Of a DNA stretch of 64,000 nucleotides, positions 1 through 9,014 are shown piece after piece (position 1 is the stretch's first letter; every line of letters begins with the position of its first letter). The translations under genes and the position numbers were made by a program. The DNA is taken from positions 186,001 through 250,000 of the forward strand of contig JBFMAI010000040.1 of NCBI GenBank assembly GCA_040755725.1. The letters run 5' to 3'. Source of the stretch: JBFMAI01 sp040755725 (GTDB lineage: Bacteria; Planctomycetota; Phycisphaerae; UBA1845; Fen-1342). The notes beneath the pieces are model-generated. The model worked only from the letters and a program-made list of their open reading frames with translations. It did not search any database and was not told where the DNA came from.

Positions 1-538
1 CGTCGGATTCGGCCGCGGCCAGCAGCGCGGCGAACTGCGTCAGTCCCTCACGGCCGAAGCGCAGCACCAGCTCGAACAAGGTGCTCATGGTGGCGAGGAA
101 ATCCCGCAGGTCGTCCAGACGTCGGCGGTACGCTACCAGCTCGGCCGCCTCGTCCCCGGCGCCGCGCTCCTCCGCGACCAGCGCACGGCAGCGGTCGATG
201 GTGCCGATCACCGGCTCGACCTCGCGCCGACGGCGTTCGCGCAGAATGGTCTCGAACATGTGCCACACGTCGGCGTCGGCCTGGAAGTACTCCTTGCGGT
301 CGCCGAAGTGGTGGACGCGTTGCACCAAGCCCCAGTCCACCAGGGCCCGCAAATTCATGCTGGCGTTGCCGCGGGAGACGTGCAGCTCGCTCATCACGTC
401 GTCGGTGCACAAGGGCCGCCCGGCGACGAACAGCAGGGCGTGAATCTCGGCCATCGTCCGACTGATGCCCCAATAGCCGCCCATCTCGCCCCAGCGGCGG
501 ACCAGCAGACGCTTCGATTCCGTTAGCGCGTCACTCAT
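1..538 (-). CDS. GbsR/MarR-family transcriptional regulator (3' end cut by window)
   Basis: This reading frame starts at ATG 538 and runs off the left edge without a stop; 179 codons are visible. The N-terminal part reads as a winged helix-turn-helix: 'GISRTMAEIHALLFVAG' is followed by 'LCTDDVMSELHVSRGNASM' and a wing around 'VQRVHHFGDRKEYF', the arrangement seen in GbsR-like MarR-superfamily regulators. The C-terminal half is helical and charged, consistent with a dimerisation region. Family members repress osmoprotectant-uptake or efflux genes, but no target is visible here. The 86 bp between it and the deacetylase stop is AT-richer than its surroundings and could hold its promoter. Family call fairly sure; function unknown. 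Confidence 0.75.
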   Translation of the reverse strand, partial: MSDALTESKRLLVRRWGEMGGYWGISRTMAEIHALLFVAGRPLCTDDVMSELHVSRGNASMNLRALVDWGLVQRVHHFGDRKEYFQADADVWHMFETILRERRRREVEPVIGTIDRCRALVAEERGAGDEAAELVAYRRRLDDLRDFLATMSTLFELVLRFGREGLTQFAALLAAAESD

Positions 539-624
539 GGTGGTGCGAACAAAAGTTTCAGAACCGCCTAAAAGGATAGACCCCCCGGCGCGTTTTTCAA
601 GCGGCCCACGCGGCGCCGGACGCT

Positions 625-1572
625 TCAATTCCCGCCCGCCCGCCGCGGTGGCAGGTCGTTGGTGTCCAAGCGCGGCAGCGCGAGCGGATCGTGCCGCGCA
701 AGGTCGGCGACGGCCGTCGCGGTGGTTAGGCCTACGACGCCCCCGTGAGCGTGCACTTGCGCGCGCAGGTCGGCGGTGTGGGCCCCGTAGGGGTAGGCGA
801 TGACCCAGCGATCGGCAGGCGCCCCGATGCGGACCAGGAACTCCAGCCCCTCCTCAACCTCGCGGGCCTGCTCCGCGGCCGGCAGCGCGTCCAGCCAGCG
901 GTGTGTCGCGCCGTGGTGGCCGATGTACATGCCGGCGGCGTGCATCCGCCGCAGGTCGTCGCACGAGACGTACAGCTCCCGCGCGAAGGCCGCCTCGTCG
1001 TCCGTGACGTACCGCCGAAACAAAGCCCCCGTCAGCTCCGCGCGCAGCGCCTCGGGCAACTCACGCTGGAGCAGCCGCTTCACGAAGATGACCTCCGGCG
1101 GATCGAAGCGGCTCGCGACGGCCAGGCGCCGCCAGTATTCTTTCGTGGGGGGCAAGTCGTATGCGCGGCGGCGCTCGTCGAGCATGGCGCAGAGCCACTG
1201 CACGAGCTCGTCGATCGGCACTCCGGTCGCCAGCACAAAGTGGAGCTTGTGGACGTCCAGCACCTGCTCGCGGAGGACCGGGCGCGACGACGGAAAGAAG
1301 CTCCCCTGCCAGCCGCGCTCGATCAGGCGCGGCAGAACGTACGTGAGATGCTCGCGGAAGCCGTCATCGAACGTCAGCAGGGCCGCGTTGGCCGGCAGTC
1401 GCCCGGGCGGGTCGAGCACGGCCTCGATCACCGCCTCCACGCCGACCACGCGGTGGTGGCGCGCGAGGTGGTCGAGCTGCGCGTCAAACTCGGCGGTAGC
1501 CAGCGACTTCAGGCTGGGGTAGCGGGTGCCCGCCGGGTCGCGCACGTAGTGGTACATCACAACCGTCAGCAT
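625..1572 (-). CDS. polysaccharide deacetylase (NodB-type) family protein
   Basis: 315 residues. It opens 'MLTVVMYHYV', typical of bacterial polysaccharide deacetylases, and has the NodB motif 1 'LLTFDDGF' near residues 65-72, which supplies catalytic and metal-binding aspartates. A later 'GMYIGHHGATHRWL' gives the H-x-x-x-H metal ligands, and 'YPYGAHT' corresponds to the usual C-terminal motif. These enzymes are divalent-metal-dependent carbohydrate esterases (CE4) that remove N-acetyl groups from extracellular or cell-wall glycans. No signal peptide is seen, so the protein is probably cytoplasmic or acts on a precursor. It lies 18 bp downstream of the GNAT gene on the same strand, so the two are probably co-transcribed, perhaps for modified surface sugars. 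Substrate unknown. Confidence 0.85.
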   Translation of the reverse strand: MLTVVMYHYVRDPAGTRYPSLKSLATAEFDAQLDHLARHHRVVGVEAVIEAVLDPPGRLPANAALLTFDDGFREHLTYVLPRLIERGWQGSFFPSSRPVLREQVLDVHKLHFVLATGVPIDELVQWLCAMLDERRRAYDLPPTKEYWRRLAVASRFDPPEVIFVKRLLQRELPEALRAELTGALFRRYVTDDEAAFARELYVSCDDLRRMHAAGMYIGHHGATHRWLDALPAAEQAREVEEGLEFLVRIGAPADRWVIAYPYGAHTADLRAQVHAHGGVVGLTTATAVADLARHDPLALPRLDTNDLPPRRAGGN

Positions 1573-1590
1573 CCGCGGCTCCGCGGCGGC

Positions 1591-2823
1591 TCACTCGGCG
1601 GCGGCCGGCGACCAGACGTGCGGCCGATCCATGCCGGCGTCGGATTTCACCAGATAGACATCCCGCGGGTCAAGCGCCGGACCGTTGCCGACCCTCGGCG
1701 GCGAGCGAAGCACATAGTTGATCGGGCCGACGTTGTAACGCAACGGGGCAAACAGAGGCGGCACGGCGGCGAACACCGGCGCCGCGGCCGCGTTCTGCGG
1801 CGCGAAACCGAGCCATTCCAACAGCCCGGCCAGCCGCGGGCTGCTGTGCTGGAAGTCCGCCAGGACGCAGCCGGCTTCGATCGCCCACATGAGCACGCCC
1901 GCCAGCAGTTCCGCGAAGGGGCCGTCCGCCCCGCCGTCCCACGTTTCGGGCCGGGCCGGCAGCAATTCGATGAGCCGCAGCACTTTCAGGCCGTGTACGA
2001 CCGGGTTGTCGGGACTGACGATCGCCTCCACGCGCGCCACCACCACGCCGGGGCCGGCCAGCGTACCAAAGAACAGGTACTCGTAAACAGGGCAGCGCAG
2101 GTACCGCCATGTCCAGAACTCGGCCGTGCGATGCAACCCGAAGCGCAACCATTGCGCTGTCGAGCGAAGGTGGAGTTCCGCCAGGGCGGCGGGATCAGGG
2201 CGTGGCATCGGCTCGACCGCGGCCGCCGGGGCCTCCAGCAACCGGGCGTGGGCGTCGACCAGCGGACGCACGAATGCGGCCGTGTGCCGCGCCGGCGGCG
2301 CCGCGACCGCGACGCTCACGGCGGGGGGCGTCGCCGTCGTGTTGGTTGCGGAACCAGTTTCGGGAGCGAACGCGATCAGGCGCTGGCAGCCGTCCATCCG
2401 CAACGGGACGACCCAGCGGTACAGACGGTCGCCGTGGTGGTACCCGCGCCGCGTGTAGTACTGGACCACCTTGGGGTTGACGCCCAGCGAGCAGCACGCG
2501 GAGAAGCGGTCTTCGAGGGCCTTCATCAGGAGCAGGCCCAAACCGCGGTTCTGGATCTGCGGATCAACGATCCAGACGTCGAACGCCACGCCGGGAGCGA
2601 CTTCGTCCCCGCACCGGTACAAGCCGGGGATGCCGCCGAGGAAGCCGACTACTTTTCGGTCGTCCACGGCGACCTGGGAGACGGGTTGACCCGGTCCGCC
2701 GAAGCCGGTGAATTGCCAGCGGAAGACCTCGAGGTCGGTCAAGGGGTGGTTAGGTCGCCAGTGGGCGCGCAAAAAGGACCGCACGTCACCCCAGTCGGCA
2801 GGCTGGTAGTCACGCAGCTCCAT
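1591..2823 (-). CDS. GNAT-fold acetyltransferase family protein
   Basis: 410 residues from ATG 2823, chosen because 'MELRDYQPADWGDVRSFL' begins a normal GNAT domain; the open frame extends 70 codons upstream with no GNAT-like sequence. The N-terminal ~150 residues carry the GNAT core: 'VSQVAVDDRKVVGFLGG', then 'DVWIVDPQIQNRGLGLLLMK', which holds the acetyl-CoA pyrophosphate-binding motif A (Q-N-R-G-L-G). The C-terminal part (~230-410) is less conserved and contains 'LADFQHSSPRLAGLLEWLGF', like the second half of tandem GNAT (FemAB-like) proteins. Such enzymes acylate amino groups of sugars or proteins. It sits directly upstream of the deacetylase, suggesting a shared role in surface glycan modification (inference). 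Confidence 0.7.
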   Translation of the reverse strand: MELRDYQPADWGDVRSFLRAHWRPNHPLTDLEVFRWQFTGFGGPGQPVSQVAVDDRKVVGFLGGIPGLYRCGDEVAPGVAFDVWIVDPQIQNRGLGLLLMKALEDRFSACCSLGVNPKVVQYYTRRGYHHGDRLYRWVVPLRMDGCQRLIAFAPETGSATNTTATPPAVSVAVAAPPARHTAAFVRPLVDAHARLLEAPAAAVEPMPRPDPAALAELHLRSTAQWLRFGLHRTAEFWTWRYLRCPVYEYLFFGTLAGPGVVVARVEAIVSPDNPVVHGLKVLRLIELLPARPETWDGGADGPFAELLAGVLMWAIEAGCVLADFQHSSPRLAGLLEWLGFAPQNAAAAPVFAAVPPLFAPLRYNVGPINYVLRSPPRVGNGPALDPRDVYLVKSDAGMDRPHVWSPAAAE

Positions 2824-3157
2824 CGCGGGCCTCGTGGACGACACCGAGAAGGCCGCGCCGCGGGAAGGCGCGGCCACGACGGCTAACGGCGCTATCGGCA
2901 GGGCCGGTGTGGCGGTTCCGCCAACCCCGGCACGTACCGGGGCGGCCACGCTCTGTCGCCCGAACGGGCGGGCACGGCGACAAGGCGACCTCAGGCAGAC
3001 ACCTGATGCGAGCGCGGCGCGGAAGCCCGCCAACGTGTGACCGGGAGGCGGGTTTGTGGAACGCGCTGCGGCGAAGTCCCGCCCATCGGAGCGCCCGGTG
3101 CATGGGAGCGTCGCCGTGCTGCTCGTCCTCGGCGCGCTCCTGCACGCCGGGCAGGAG

Positions 3158-3602
3158 TCACGCCGCCGCGGCCTCGACCCCCACGCTCACGCCGTCCATC
3201 CAACGCAGCAGCCCCCGGGGCACGACGCAGCGGGAGTAGACGTCCAGGAAGCTCAGCAGGTAGTAGTTTCGCCGGCCGACCTTCACATAGCGCAGGTCCG
3301 TCTGCCACTGCTCGTCCGGACGCGTCGGTACCGCGCGCCGTCGATGAGCAGCAGGCCCAGATCACGTCCAGGGCCATCCTGTACCTCGGGTGTCAGTGGC
3401 AGACCAGGTTGGCCTCCCGCAGCACCCGGTACACACTCGCGGCCCTCACGCCGACCACGTTCTCATCCGGCATTTTCCAGGCCAATTCGCGATGCCGCAC
3501 CTCGGGATGCGCCAACCCACAGTCCACGATACGTTGCCGTTCGTGGGGGGCACGGGGGCGGCTTGCGCACGCAGGGCGTCCGCAGCACCCCACACGGCGC
3601 AC
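3158..3602 (-). pseudogene. degenerate IS3-type transposase (rve integrase) remnant
   Basis: Two pieces of one integrase lie in different frames on the minus strand. The upstream piece (about 3393-3540) reads 'HPEVRHRELAWKM', then 'SVYRVLREANLVC' and a stop, matching the helix region before the catalytic core. The downstream piece (about 3158-3330) reads 'RPDEQWQTDLRYVKVGRRN' and 'YYLLSFLDVYSR', with the first catalytic Asp of a DDE core in 'WQTDL'. It stops at 3158, so the remaining DDE residues are gone. A frameshift or deletion near 3330-3395 separates the pieces. No terminal inverted repeats were recognised. The rest of the 2824-3747 interval holds no convincing gene. Confidence 0.7.
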
Positions 3603-3747
3603 GCGCCCTTTCCATCAACGTCACAGTCTTTCCGCCGCCACTGAGGAAGTATACGGGGCAGCTTGTCCCACAGAATCCATTCACGCCCCGGTCGTTATCG
3701 GACCATCAGGCTCCCCAGAGGCAGACTTGCGCGCGACCGGTTGGCAA

Positions 3748-6700
3748 TCAACGCGAGGGGGGGACCGCGAGGACAGTGCGCCCACCGGCCAAGCCGTCAC
3801 CAAAGGCCTCCGACCGCTGCTGCATCACCAGTGGGTGCGTCAACCACGCCCACCACGTGGGCAGGTCGTCCGTGGCGGCAGGGCGCCGCAGGCGCCCGGC
3901 TGGCCGATCCGCCAGCAGACGACTTCCGCCGCACAGCCAGTAGCCCTCGTCGTCGCCGCCGCACCACTCCCATAGGCCGCCGAACAATTCGCGGGCGGCT
4001 GTTGTGTTGCGCAGGCGCAGCGCGGCGAGGAACCACTCGTCACGGGTCGGCAGCCTCCGGCCACGCCGAGCCGCCTCGGCGGCGGCGGCCTGGGGCGTGT
4101 CGGCGGCGTATTCGTCGGCGTCCACATAGAACAAATGCCAACCGCGGTTGGCCGGCTGCCGAACCAACTCGTGGAGCGGCTGGTCGGGTTGCAGGCGGTC
4201 GCCGAGCGCCGCCAGTTCGCCCCACAGCGTGTCGGTCGGACTGAGTGACACTAGGACCAGTTCGCGTCCTGTCGCGTCGCGGAGCAACGCTGGATAGCCC
4301 GTCGCCGGGTCCAGCCCCCCGGCCGCTGCGTAACGCTGGGCCGTCAACGCGTTCTCAACTTGTGTCCACGGCGGCGGAACGGCCGCGAGCGTCTGGCGAA
4401 GCTGAGCCACCTGCGGAGATCCGTCTACAAGGGGCAAGCTGACGACCTCGTCCACTCCCGCCGCAACCTCGTGCGCGAGCCGCAGTTCACCGCGAGTGAG
4501 ATGATCTGCGACGGTCTGCGCGACCCGCGCCACGGCGTCCGCGAGCGCTGCGCCCGCCGCCGCGCTCAGGCCATTGAGCGCGGCAGCGTTCTCGGCGGCG
4601 GGGGTCCACGTGTCGTCCGTCGCGCGCCGCAACACGAACGCTTGCTCCAGCGGCCCCCCGTTCGCCTTGAGGTTGGCCCGCAGCGTCACCCGCGCTGTGT
4701 CCTCGTCGTCGAACTGCGGAGCGGCAAGCGCAGCCGCCCCGTCCACGGCGAACGCCAGCGCCGCGATCGCCGCCGCCGCGTCCCCCGGCACCAGCGCAGG
4801 CAGCGCGTCAGCGGCAGCGATCGGGCCGGGCAGGTCGGTTCCCGACTGCGACCGCCACCACGTCCGCAAGCTGGTCAGCGCGTCCGTCCGGGGCGGGGGC
4901 GCGACGACCGGCTCGGGCTCCCCGTTAAGCCCCGCGGTCGACGGTTCTACCGGCGGCTCCGACCCCGTGGTGTTGGGCGGCTCACCCGTTGACGGCGGCG
5001 TATCCGGTTCCGGGATGGGCGACGTCTGGCCGCCGCCACTGACCGGAGCCACCGGCGTCTGACCACCCGAAGCCGACGGCGTGTCCGTCGGTGTGGGCGC
5101 GGCAGCCGGTGCCCCGCGTCCCCCGAGGCCGAGATAGAGCCCGATGGCGACGACAACCACGCTTGCTGCCGCCACGCCGTACATCACACCCTTGGGCCGG
5201 CGTCGCGCTCCCGTCTCGGGCTTCGGCCGCGGCGTCTCGGGAGCGGCCGCCTTCGGTCGCGGTCGCTCCGCCGCGCGCGGCGGCGGCACACCCGCCTTCG
5301 GGGGCGGCTCCGCCGGACCTGGCTGGGGGGTCGGCTCGGCCGGCGGCGGGGCCCTGGCGGGTGCTTCGGTCGGCGGCGGGGCGGCGAGGGCGGCCACGGT
5401 GGCCTGCCAGTCGGCCAAGTCAAAGGCGAGCCGCTTGATATCCCAGGCTCCCGTGAGCGTCACCGGCTCGCCGCTCTTGGGTCGAATCTCAAACGTCAGA
5501 TCATTGACGGGGGCCTTGATGCGGCCGGGCGCGACCAGCTTGGCCTTGGGTGCCGCCGCGCGTACGGCGTCCTTCAGCCGCGATTCCCAGTCCTTGCGCG
5601 ACTCCTCCTGCACGCGGACAACCAGCCGCGCCAGCCGCGTTTCGATTTGCCGAAAGTCGGCGTCGGGAGCGACTTGACCCGCCTGCTCGGTCGTGACCCG
5701 GCCCTCCGCCAGCGTTTCCGCCGTCCCCGGTTCGCCCAGGCGGATCGTCACCTTGGCATTGAACGCCAGGGAACGCGGCCAGGCGTCGCCGGCGGCAGAG
5801 GGGGCCGCGGCGAAATCGAACGTGACATGCGGCTCATAGGCGCGCAGGAGAGGACTCGCCGCCAGCACGGCCGCCCACGCCGCCCGGCGGCTGAACGTCG
5901 TGGCCAGTTCGATCGCTTGGTGGCGGCAGCGCGCTGGGTCCGCCGGCTGCCACCGCAACGCCGCGTCGTCCCAGCGGAGCGCGACGGCGAGCACGCCCTC
6001 ACTCTGGCCTGGCCCCAATAGTGCGATATGGATGTCGGTCTGTCGATGCGGGGGTTTGAGGTCGGCGGCGACGGCCGCCTGTCGAAAGAGGCCGGCACGA
6101 CACTCGCGTTCGAAGGCCGCCAGCCGGGCTTCCTGAAGACGCCCTACTTGGGCCGCCAGGTCCTTCGTCAGCGCTTCCCGCCATTCCTTGAGGCCGCGCG
6201 TGATCTGCGGCTCGTCGCCCCGGAGCCGGAAATGCAGCTCGCCCCGGATCGGCGCCGACGCTTGATCCGAGCCGCGCCCCGCCTGATCCGGGCCGCGACC
6301 GTGAGGGAGTGGTTCTTCTGACGCATGGCCGCTCTTCGTCGGCCCGCTGCCCGTCGCCCGCAAGGCAGCCCGCACCGGCGCGTGACCGTCGGCGTCCGCC
6401 TCCGACCCCCAAATGACGTTCTCGACCACGACTTCGACGTGGCTTGGCCGCAGCAGTCCTGCCAGTTGCTCCCGGACCACCGCCTCAACCGCCTCGGTCG
6501 CCAGCCGCGCCAGCGCCGCGTCGATCGCCTCCAGGTTCGCGGCCACCTTGTCGCCGAGCTGCGCGCGGCACGCTTCGGCCAGCCGATCCGCCTCTTCGTG
6601 GGCCCCGGGCGGCCAGTGCTCGACCTTCGGCGGCATGGCCAGCAAGTCGAGCACGCCCACCCACTGCCGCTCGGCCGACAACGCCCGCGCCCGTTCGAGC

Positions 6701-8187
6701 CACCCGCGGACCTCGCTGTGCTGACTGGCGATCCGCCGGCGCTCGCGCTCCTGCTCGTCGAGGTGCTTCCGGTAAGCCGCCTCGATGACGTGAACAGCGT
6801 CATGCACTTCCGGGGGCCAGTGTCGCTCCGGCGGACGGGCGTCGAGGCGGCGGCCGACGGCGGCCCAGTCCTTCGCCTTGAAGTCCGCCTCGAGGTCGCT
6901 GAGCCACTCGCGGGCCTCCTGCCGTGCCAGCCCCGCGGTTACCTGGGCCGTCAACGGTTCGAGTTCACGCTGCACGGGCTCCGGCCAATGTTCCAGCGTC
7001 GGCCGCGCGGCCAGCAGCTTGCGGGCGGCGTCCCATTGCGCGTCCTGGACCGCGCTGCGCAGGCGCTCGAACCACTTCTGGGCGGTGCGGTGCTGCTCCG
7101 CGATGGCGGCCTGCCGGGTGGCCTCGGCCAGCCGATCGCGGACTTGCTGCGCCAGTGCATCGGCGCGGGCTGAGAGGTCGGCGGGCCACTCTTCGACAGG
7201 AGGGCGGTCCTTCAGCGCGGCTTCCAGTTCGCGCCACGCGCCCGCGTCGCGCAGCGCTTCGAGTTGCGCCACCCACCGCCGGGCCTTGATGGTGCCGATG
7301 TCGGCCGCCTGGGGCGCGAAAGACTTCAGCCGGCGCAGGAGCTCGCCCACCGACGGTCGCTCGCTCGGCAGCCGCGCGACCATCGCGGCCACCAGGCCAC
7401 ACCAGGCCTTGATGTCGCCGCGGTCGCTCCGTGCCAGGTCTTCGCGGCCTAGCGGCACCGGGACGCCGAAGCTCATCATCTGGGCCATGTCCACCACGCG
7501 GTGGGCGTCGGGCTCGTAGAAGAGGTAGGGGTGCCGATGTTCGGCGAGCAGCCGCAGGAGAAAGCCGGCCGCGATGACGTCGGAGCCGGCTTCGAACGTC
7601 GTCAGCGTGCCTTGGCCGTACTTGTCGGGGTCAACGAACGCGCACAGGCGGTCATCGCGGTCAATGACATCCCCTGGCACGATCTCCCACACCCCGCTCG
7701 CCGCGGGGTGTTCCGCCGCCCCCGGACCGGCCGCGAGGTTAACGTAGCCGTCGGCCCCGAACACCTTAGCGACGGCGGGGGCGAAGCCGAAGTCCGTCAG
7801 TTTGATCAACCCGTCGCCGCCGATGAGCAGGACACCGGGGCACAGGCCCCCGTGTACGGTCGGCCGCACGCCTCCACTGGGTGCGTGGGCCGCCGCGAGC
7901 GCATCCAGCAGGGCCGCCGTGACGGTGACGAGTTGGTCCCACGGGGCCGGCGGCTGTCCGGTGTCGAAAAGCTCGCGCGGCGTCCAGGGCGTCGCGGGCT
8001 CATGGGGAACGAACAGGGCGTCCCCCTGCGCTTGGAGCGGGCCGGTGAATTGCAGGATGTACGGGGACTTGGCCGCGAGGCGGCCTTGGAGGCTGACGGC
8101 GTCCGCCAGGGCCTGCTGAAGTTCGGCCCATTGGGCAGCGGTCGCCTGCGGGGGCCGCAAGATGGCACGTTGGGTTTCGTCGGGCAT
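3748..8187 (-). CDS. pseudokinase / tandem-repeat / TM / SUMF1-like giant protein
   Basis: 1479 residues from ATG 8187. Residues ~1-290 resemble a Ser/Thr kinase: 'LIKLTDFGFAP' keeps the DFG motif (132-134), but the catalytic loop reads 'VHGGLCPGVLL', so HRD is replaced by HGG, and no clear glycine loop or VAIK lysine is seen. It is therefore probably a pseudokinase. Residues ~300-566 hold four units of 60-70 residues, each with 'RPxxExWP' (EEWP, EHWP, RHWP, EHWP) preceded by a W..L helix. A mixed domain follows, then a proline-rich stretch, a membrane segment at ~1001-1022 (VAAASVVVVAIGLYLGL) and a Pro/Thr/Gly linker. The last ~100 residues resemble a formylglycine-generating-enzyme fold ('RLPTRDEWFLAAL', 'GGLWEWC', 'LCGGSRLL'). 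A charged insert near 625-650 looks like a dispersed repeat. Likely a signalling or scaffold membrane protein; function unknown. Confidence 0.65.
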   Translation of the reverse strand: MPDETQRAILRPPQATAAQWAELQQALADAVSLQGRLAAKSPYILQFTGPLQAQGDALFVPHEPATPWTPRELFDTGQPPAPWDQLVTVTAALLDALAAAHAPSGGVRPTVHGGLCPGVLLIGGDGLIKLTDFGFAPAVAKVFGADGYVNLAAGPGAAEHPAASGVWEIVPGDVIDRDDRLCAFVDPDKYGQGTLTTFEAGSDVIAAGFLLRLLAEHRHPYLFYEPDAHRVVDMAQMMSFGVPVPLGREDLARSDRGDIKAWCGLVAAMVARLPSERPSVGELLRRLKSFAPQAADIGTIKARRWVAQLEALRDAGAWRELEAALKDRPPVEEWPADLSARADALAQQVRDRLAEATRQAAIAEQHRTAQKWFERLRSAVQDAQWDAARKLLAARPTLEHWPEPVQRELEPLTAQVTAGLARQEAREWLSDLEADFKAKDWAAVGRRLDARPPERHWPPEVHDAVHVIEAAYRKHLDEQERERRRIASQHSEVRGWLERARALSAERQWVGVLDLLAMPPKVEHWPPGAHEEADRLAEACRAQLGDKVAANLEAIDAALARLATEAVEAVVREQLAGLLRPSHVEVVVENVIWGSEADADGHAPVRAALRATGSGPTKSGHASEEPLPHGRGPDQAGRGSDQASAPIRGELHFRLRGDEPQITRGLKEWREALTKDLAAQVGRLQEARLAAFERECRAGLFRQAAVAADLKPPHRQTDIHIALLGPGQSEGVLAVALRWDDAALRWQPADPARCRHQAIELATTFSRRAAWAAVLAASPLLRAYEPHVTFDFAAAPSAAGDAWPRSLAFNAKVTIRLGEPGTAETLAEGRVTTEQAGQVAPDADFRQIETRLARLVVRVQEESRKDWESRLKDAVRAAAPKAKLVAPGRIKAPVNDLTFEIRPKSGEPVTLTGAWDIKRLAFDLADWQATVAALAAPPPTEAPARAPPPAEPTPQPGPAEPPPKAGVPPPRAAERPRPKAAAPETPRPKPETGARRRPKGVMYGVAAASVVVVAIGLYLGLGGRGAPAAAPTPTDTPSASGGQTPVAPVSGGGQTSPIPEPDTPPSTGEPPNTTGSEPPVEPSTAGLNGEPEPVVAPPPRTDALTSLRTWWRSQSGTDLPGPIAAADALPALVPGDAAAAIAALAFAVDGAAALAAPQFDDEDTARVTLRANLKANGGPLEQAFVLRRATDDTWTPAAENAAALNGLSAAAGAALADAVARVAQTVADHLTRGELRLAHEVAAGVDEVVSLPLVDGSPQVAQLRQTLAAVPPPWTQVENALTAQRYAAAGGLDPATGYPALLRDATGRELVLVSLSPTDTLWGELAALGDRLQPDQPLHELVRQPANRGWHLFYVDADEYAADTPQAAAAEAARRGRRLPTRDEWFLAALRLRNTTAARELFGGLWEWCGGDDEGYWLCGGSRLLADRPAGRLRRPAATDDLPTWWAWLTHPLVMQQRSEAFGDGLAGGRTVLAVPPSR

Positions 8188-8529
8188 CAGTCTCGACACC
8201 GGCCTGGGGGCGGCGGCTGCGGACGGACAGCCTGGCGCGCCCGCGGTCCTCGGCAGCGGGCAACCGGCTATCATCTCCGGGCAGCGCGGGATCGGCCGCC
8301 GGCGGCGGGGCCGCCGTCAGGAGTGTATCGCGCCCGGTGAGGAACGTAGAGGGCGCGGTGCGAAACCGTCGTATGACCGACGGCCCGGGACGCGGCGACG
8401 AAGCGGGCTTGACGCTGGGGTGACGGCTGCGGTAGGTTGGCCGCCGGTGCGTGTTTGGTTGGTCGGGGCCCGTTGCGTTTTTGCCTGGGCCGACGGGTCT
8501 TGGAACAGTTGGGCCGAGGAGTGTAAATC
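8188..8529. other. divergent intergenic region
   Basis: 342 bp between the giant minus-strand pseudokinase gene and the plus-strand envelope block. It must hold promoters for both directions. I see no convincing -35/-10 pair, tRNA or riboswitch. The right end carries a clear ribosome-binding site (GAGGAG, 8515-8520) for the next gene. Confidence 0.4.
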
Positions 8530-8721
8530 ATGGTCAGATCGGGGCGTTGGTATCGTTGGGTTCTGCTATTGGGCGCGGCCGGCGTGCTGGGTCAGGCCGG
8601 CGCGTGCTCGTTGAACAACCCGCAATTTGTCAATCAGTTTGTGTTGCCGCAGTTCGCCAGCGTGTTCGCCGACTCGCTGTTCTTCCTCCTGGACAACGCG
8701 CTGGTGCGTTTGACCACCTAA
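8530..8721 (+). CDS. small lipoprotein-like protein 1
   Basis: 63 residues with a GAGGAG ribosome-binding site 9 bases upstream of the ATG. The N-terminus has basic residues, then a hydrophobic stretch ('WVLLLGAAGVLGQAGAC') ending in Cys 26, which looks like a divergent lipobox or signal-peptidase site. The mature part 'PQFVNQFVLPQFASVFADS' is followed by 'LFFLLDNALVRLTT', probably an amphipathic helix. It resembles the next gene in having a short exported peptide with F..V.ADSL near its end, so the two look like paralogues. It is the first gene of the plus-strand surface block. Function unknown; probably a small envelope component. Confidence 0.65.
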   Translation: MVRSGRWYRWVLLLGAAGVLGQAGACSLNNPQFVNQFVLPQFASVFADSLFFLLDNALVRLTT

Positions 8722-8740
8722 TCGAAGTGGGAACCAAGCG

Positions 8741-8911
8741 ATGAGAATCTGGAAACGACTTCGGTGGCTGCTGGGCGGGGCCGGGCTCCTGGCGCTGGGC
8801 GGCTGCGTGACCGGCCAGCAACTGATGGACTTCACCCGCACCGAGTTTGCCCGCGTCATCGCCGACTCGCTCGGCCGCGCGCTCCAGGTGTATATCCAGG
8901 CGACGACGTAG
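8741..8911 (+). CDS. small lipoprotein 2 (56 aa)
   Basis: A 56-codon gene, ATG 8741 to TAG 8911, starting 19 bp after the previous stop. It encodes 'MRIWKRLRWLLGGAGLLAL' followed by 'GGC', a textbook signal peptide with a lipobox (L-G-G-C, Cys 22). The mature peptide is only 35 residues: 'VTGQQLMDFTRTEFARVIAD' then 'SLGRALQV' and a short tail. 'F.RV.ADSL' mirrors 'FASVFADSL' of the preceding gene, so they are a tandem pair of tiny exported proteins. The ribosome-binding site is weak (GTGGGA), so translational coupling to the first gene is likely. Function unknown. Confidence 0.65.
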   Translation: MRIWKRLRWLLGGAGLLALGGCVTGQQLMDFTRTEFARVIADSLGRALQVYIQATT

Positions 8912-9014
8912 CCGCAGGGCCGCCGGGCCACGGGGCGCCGGCACCGACCGGACGCCGGGGTGGTCTCGGCCTGACCCGGGCCGTCGGCAAGAGACCGAAC
9001 GACGGGCGTGCAAA

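Noticed and set aside
745..2886. Long plus-strand open frame (713 codons) over the deacetylase and GNAT genes
   Set aside because: It is antisense to two genes with clear domains; GC-rich third positions keep such frames open by chance. Similar frames at 15372-17657 (minus) and 26800-30114 (plus) were rejected for the same reason.
2824..3747. Active insertion sequence
   Set aside because: The transposase is split between frames and cut off, no terminal inverted repeats were seen, and catalytic residues are missing.
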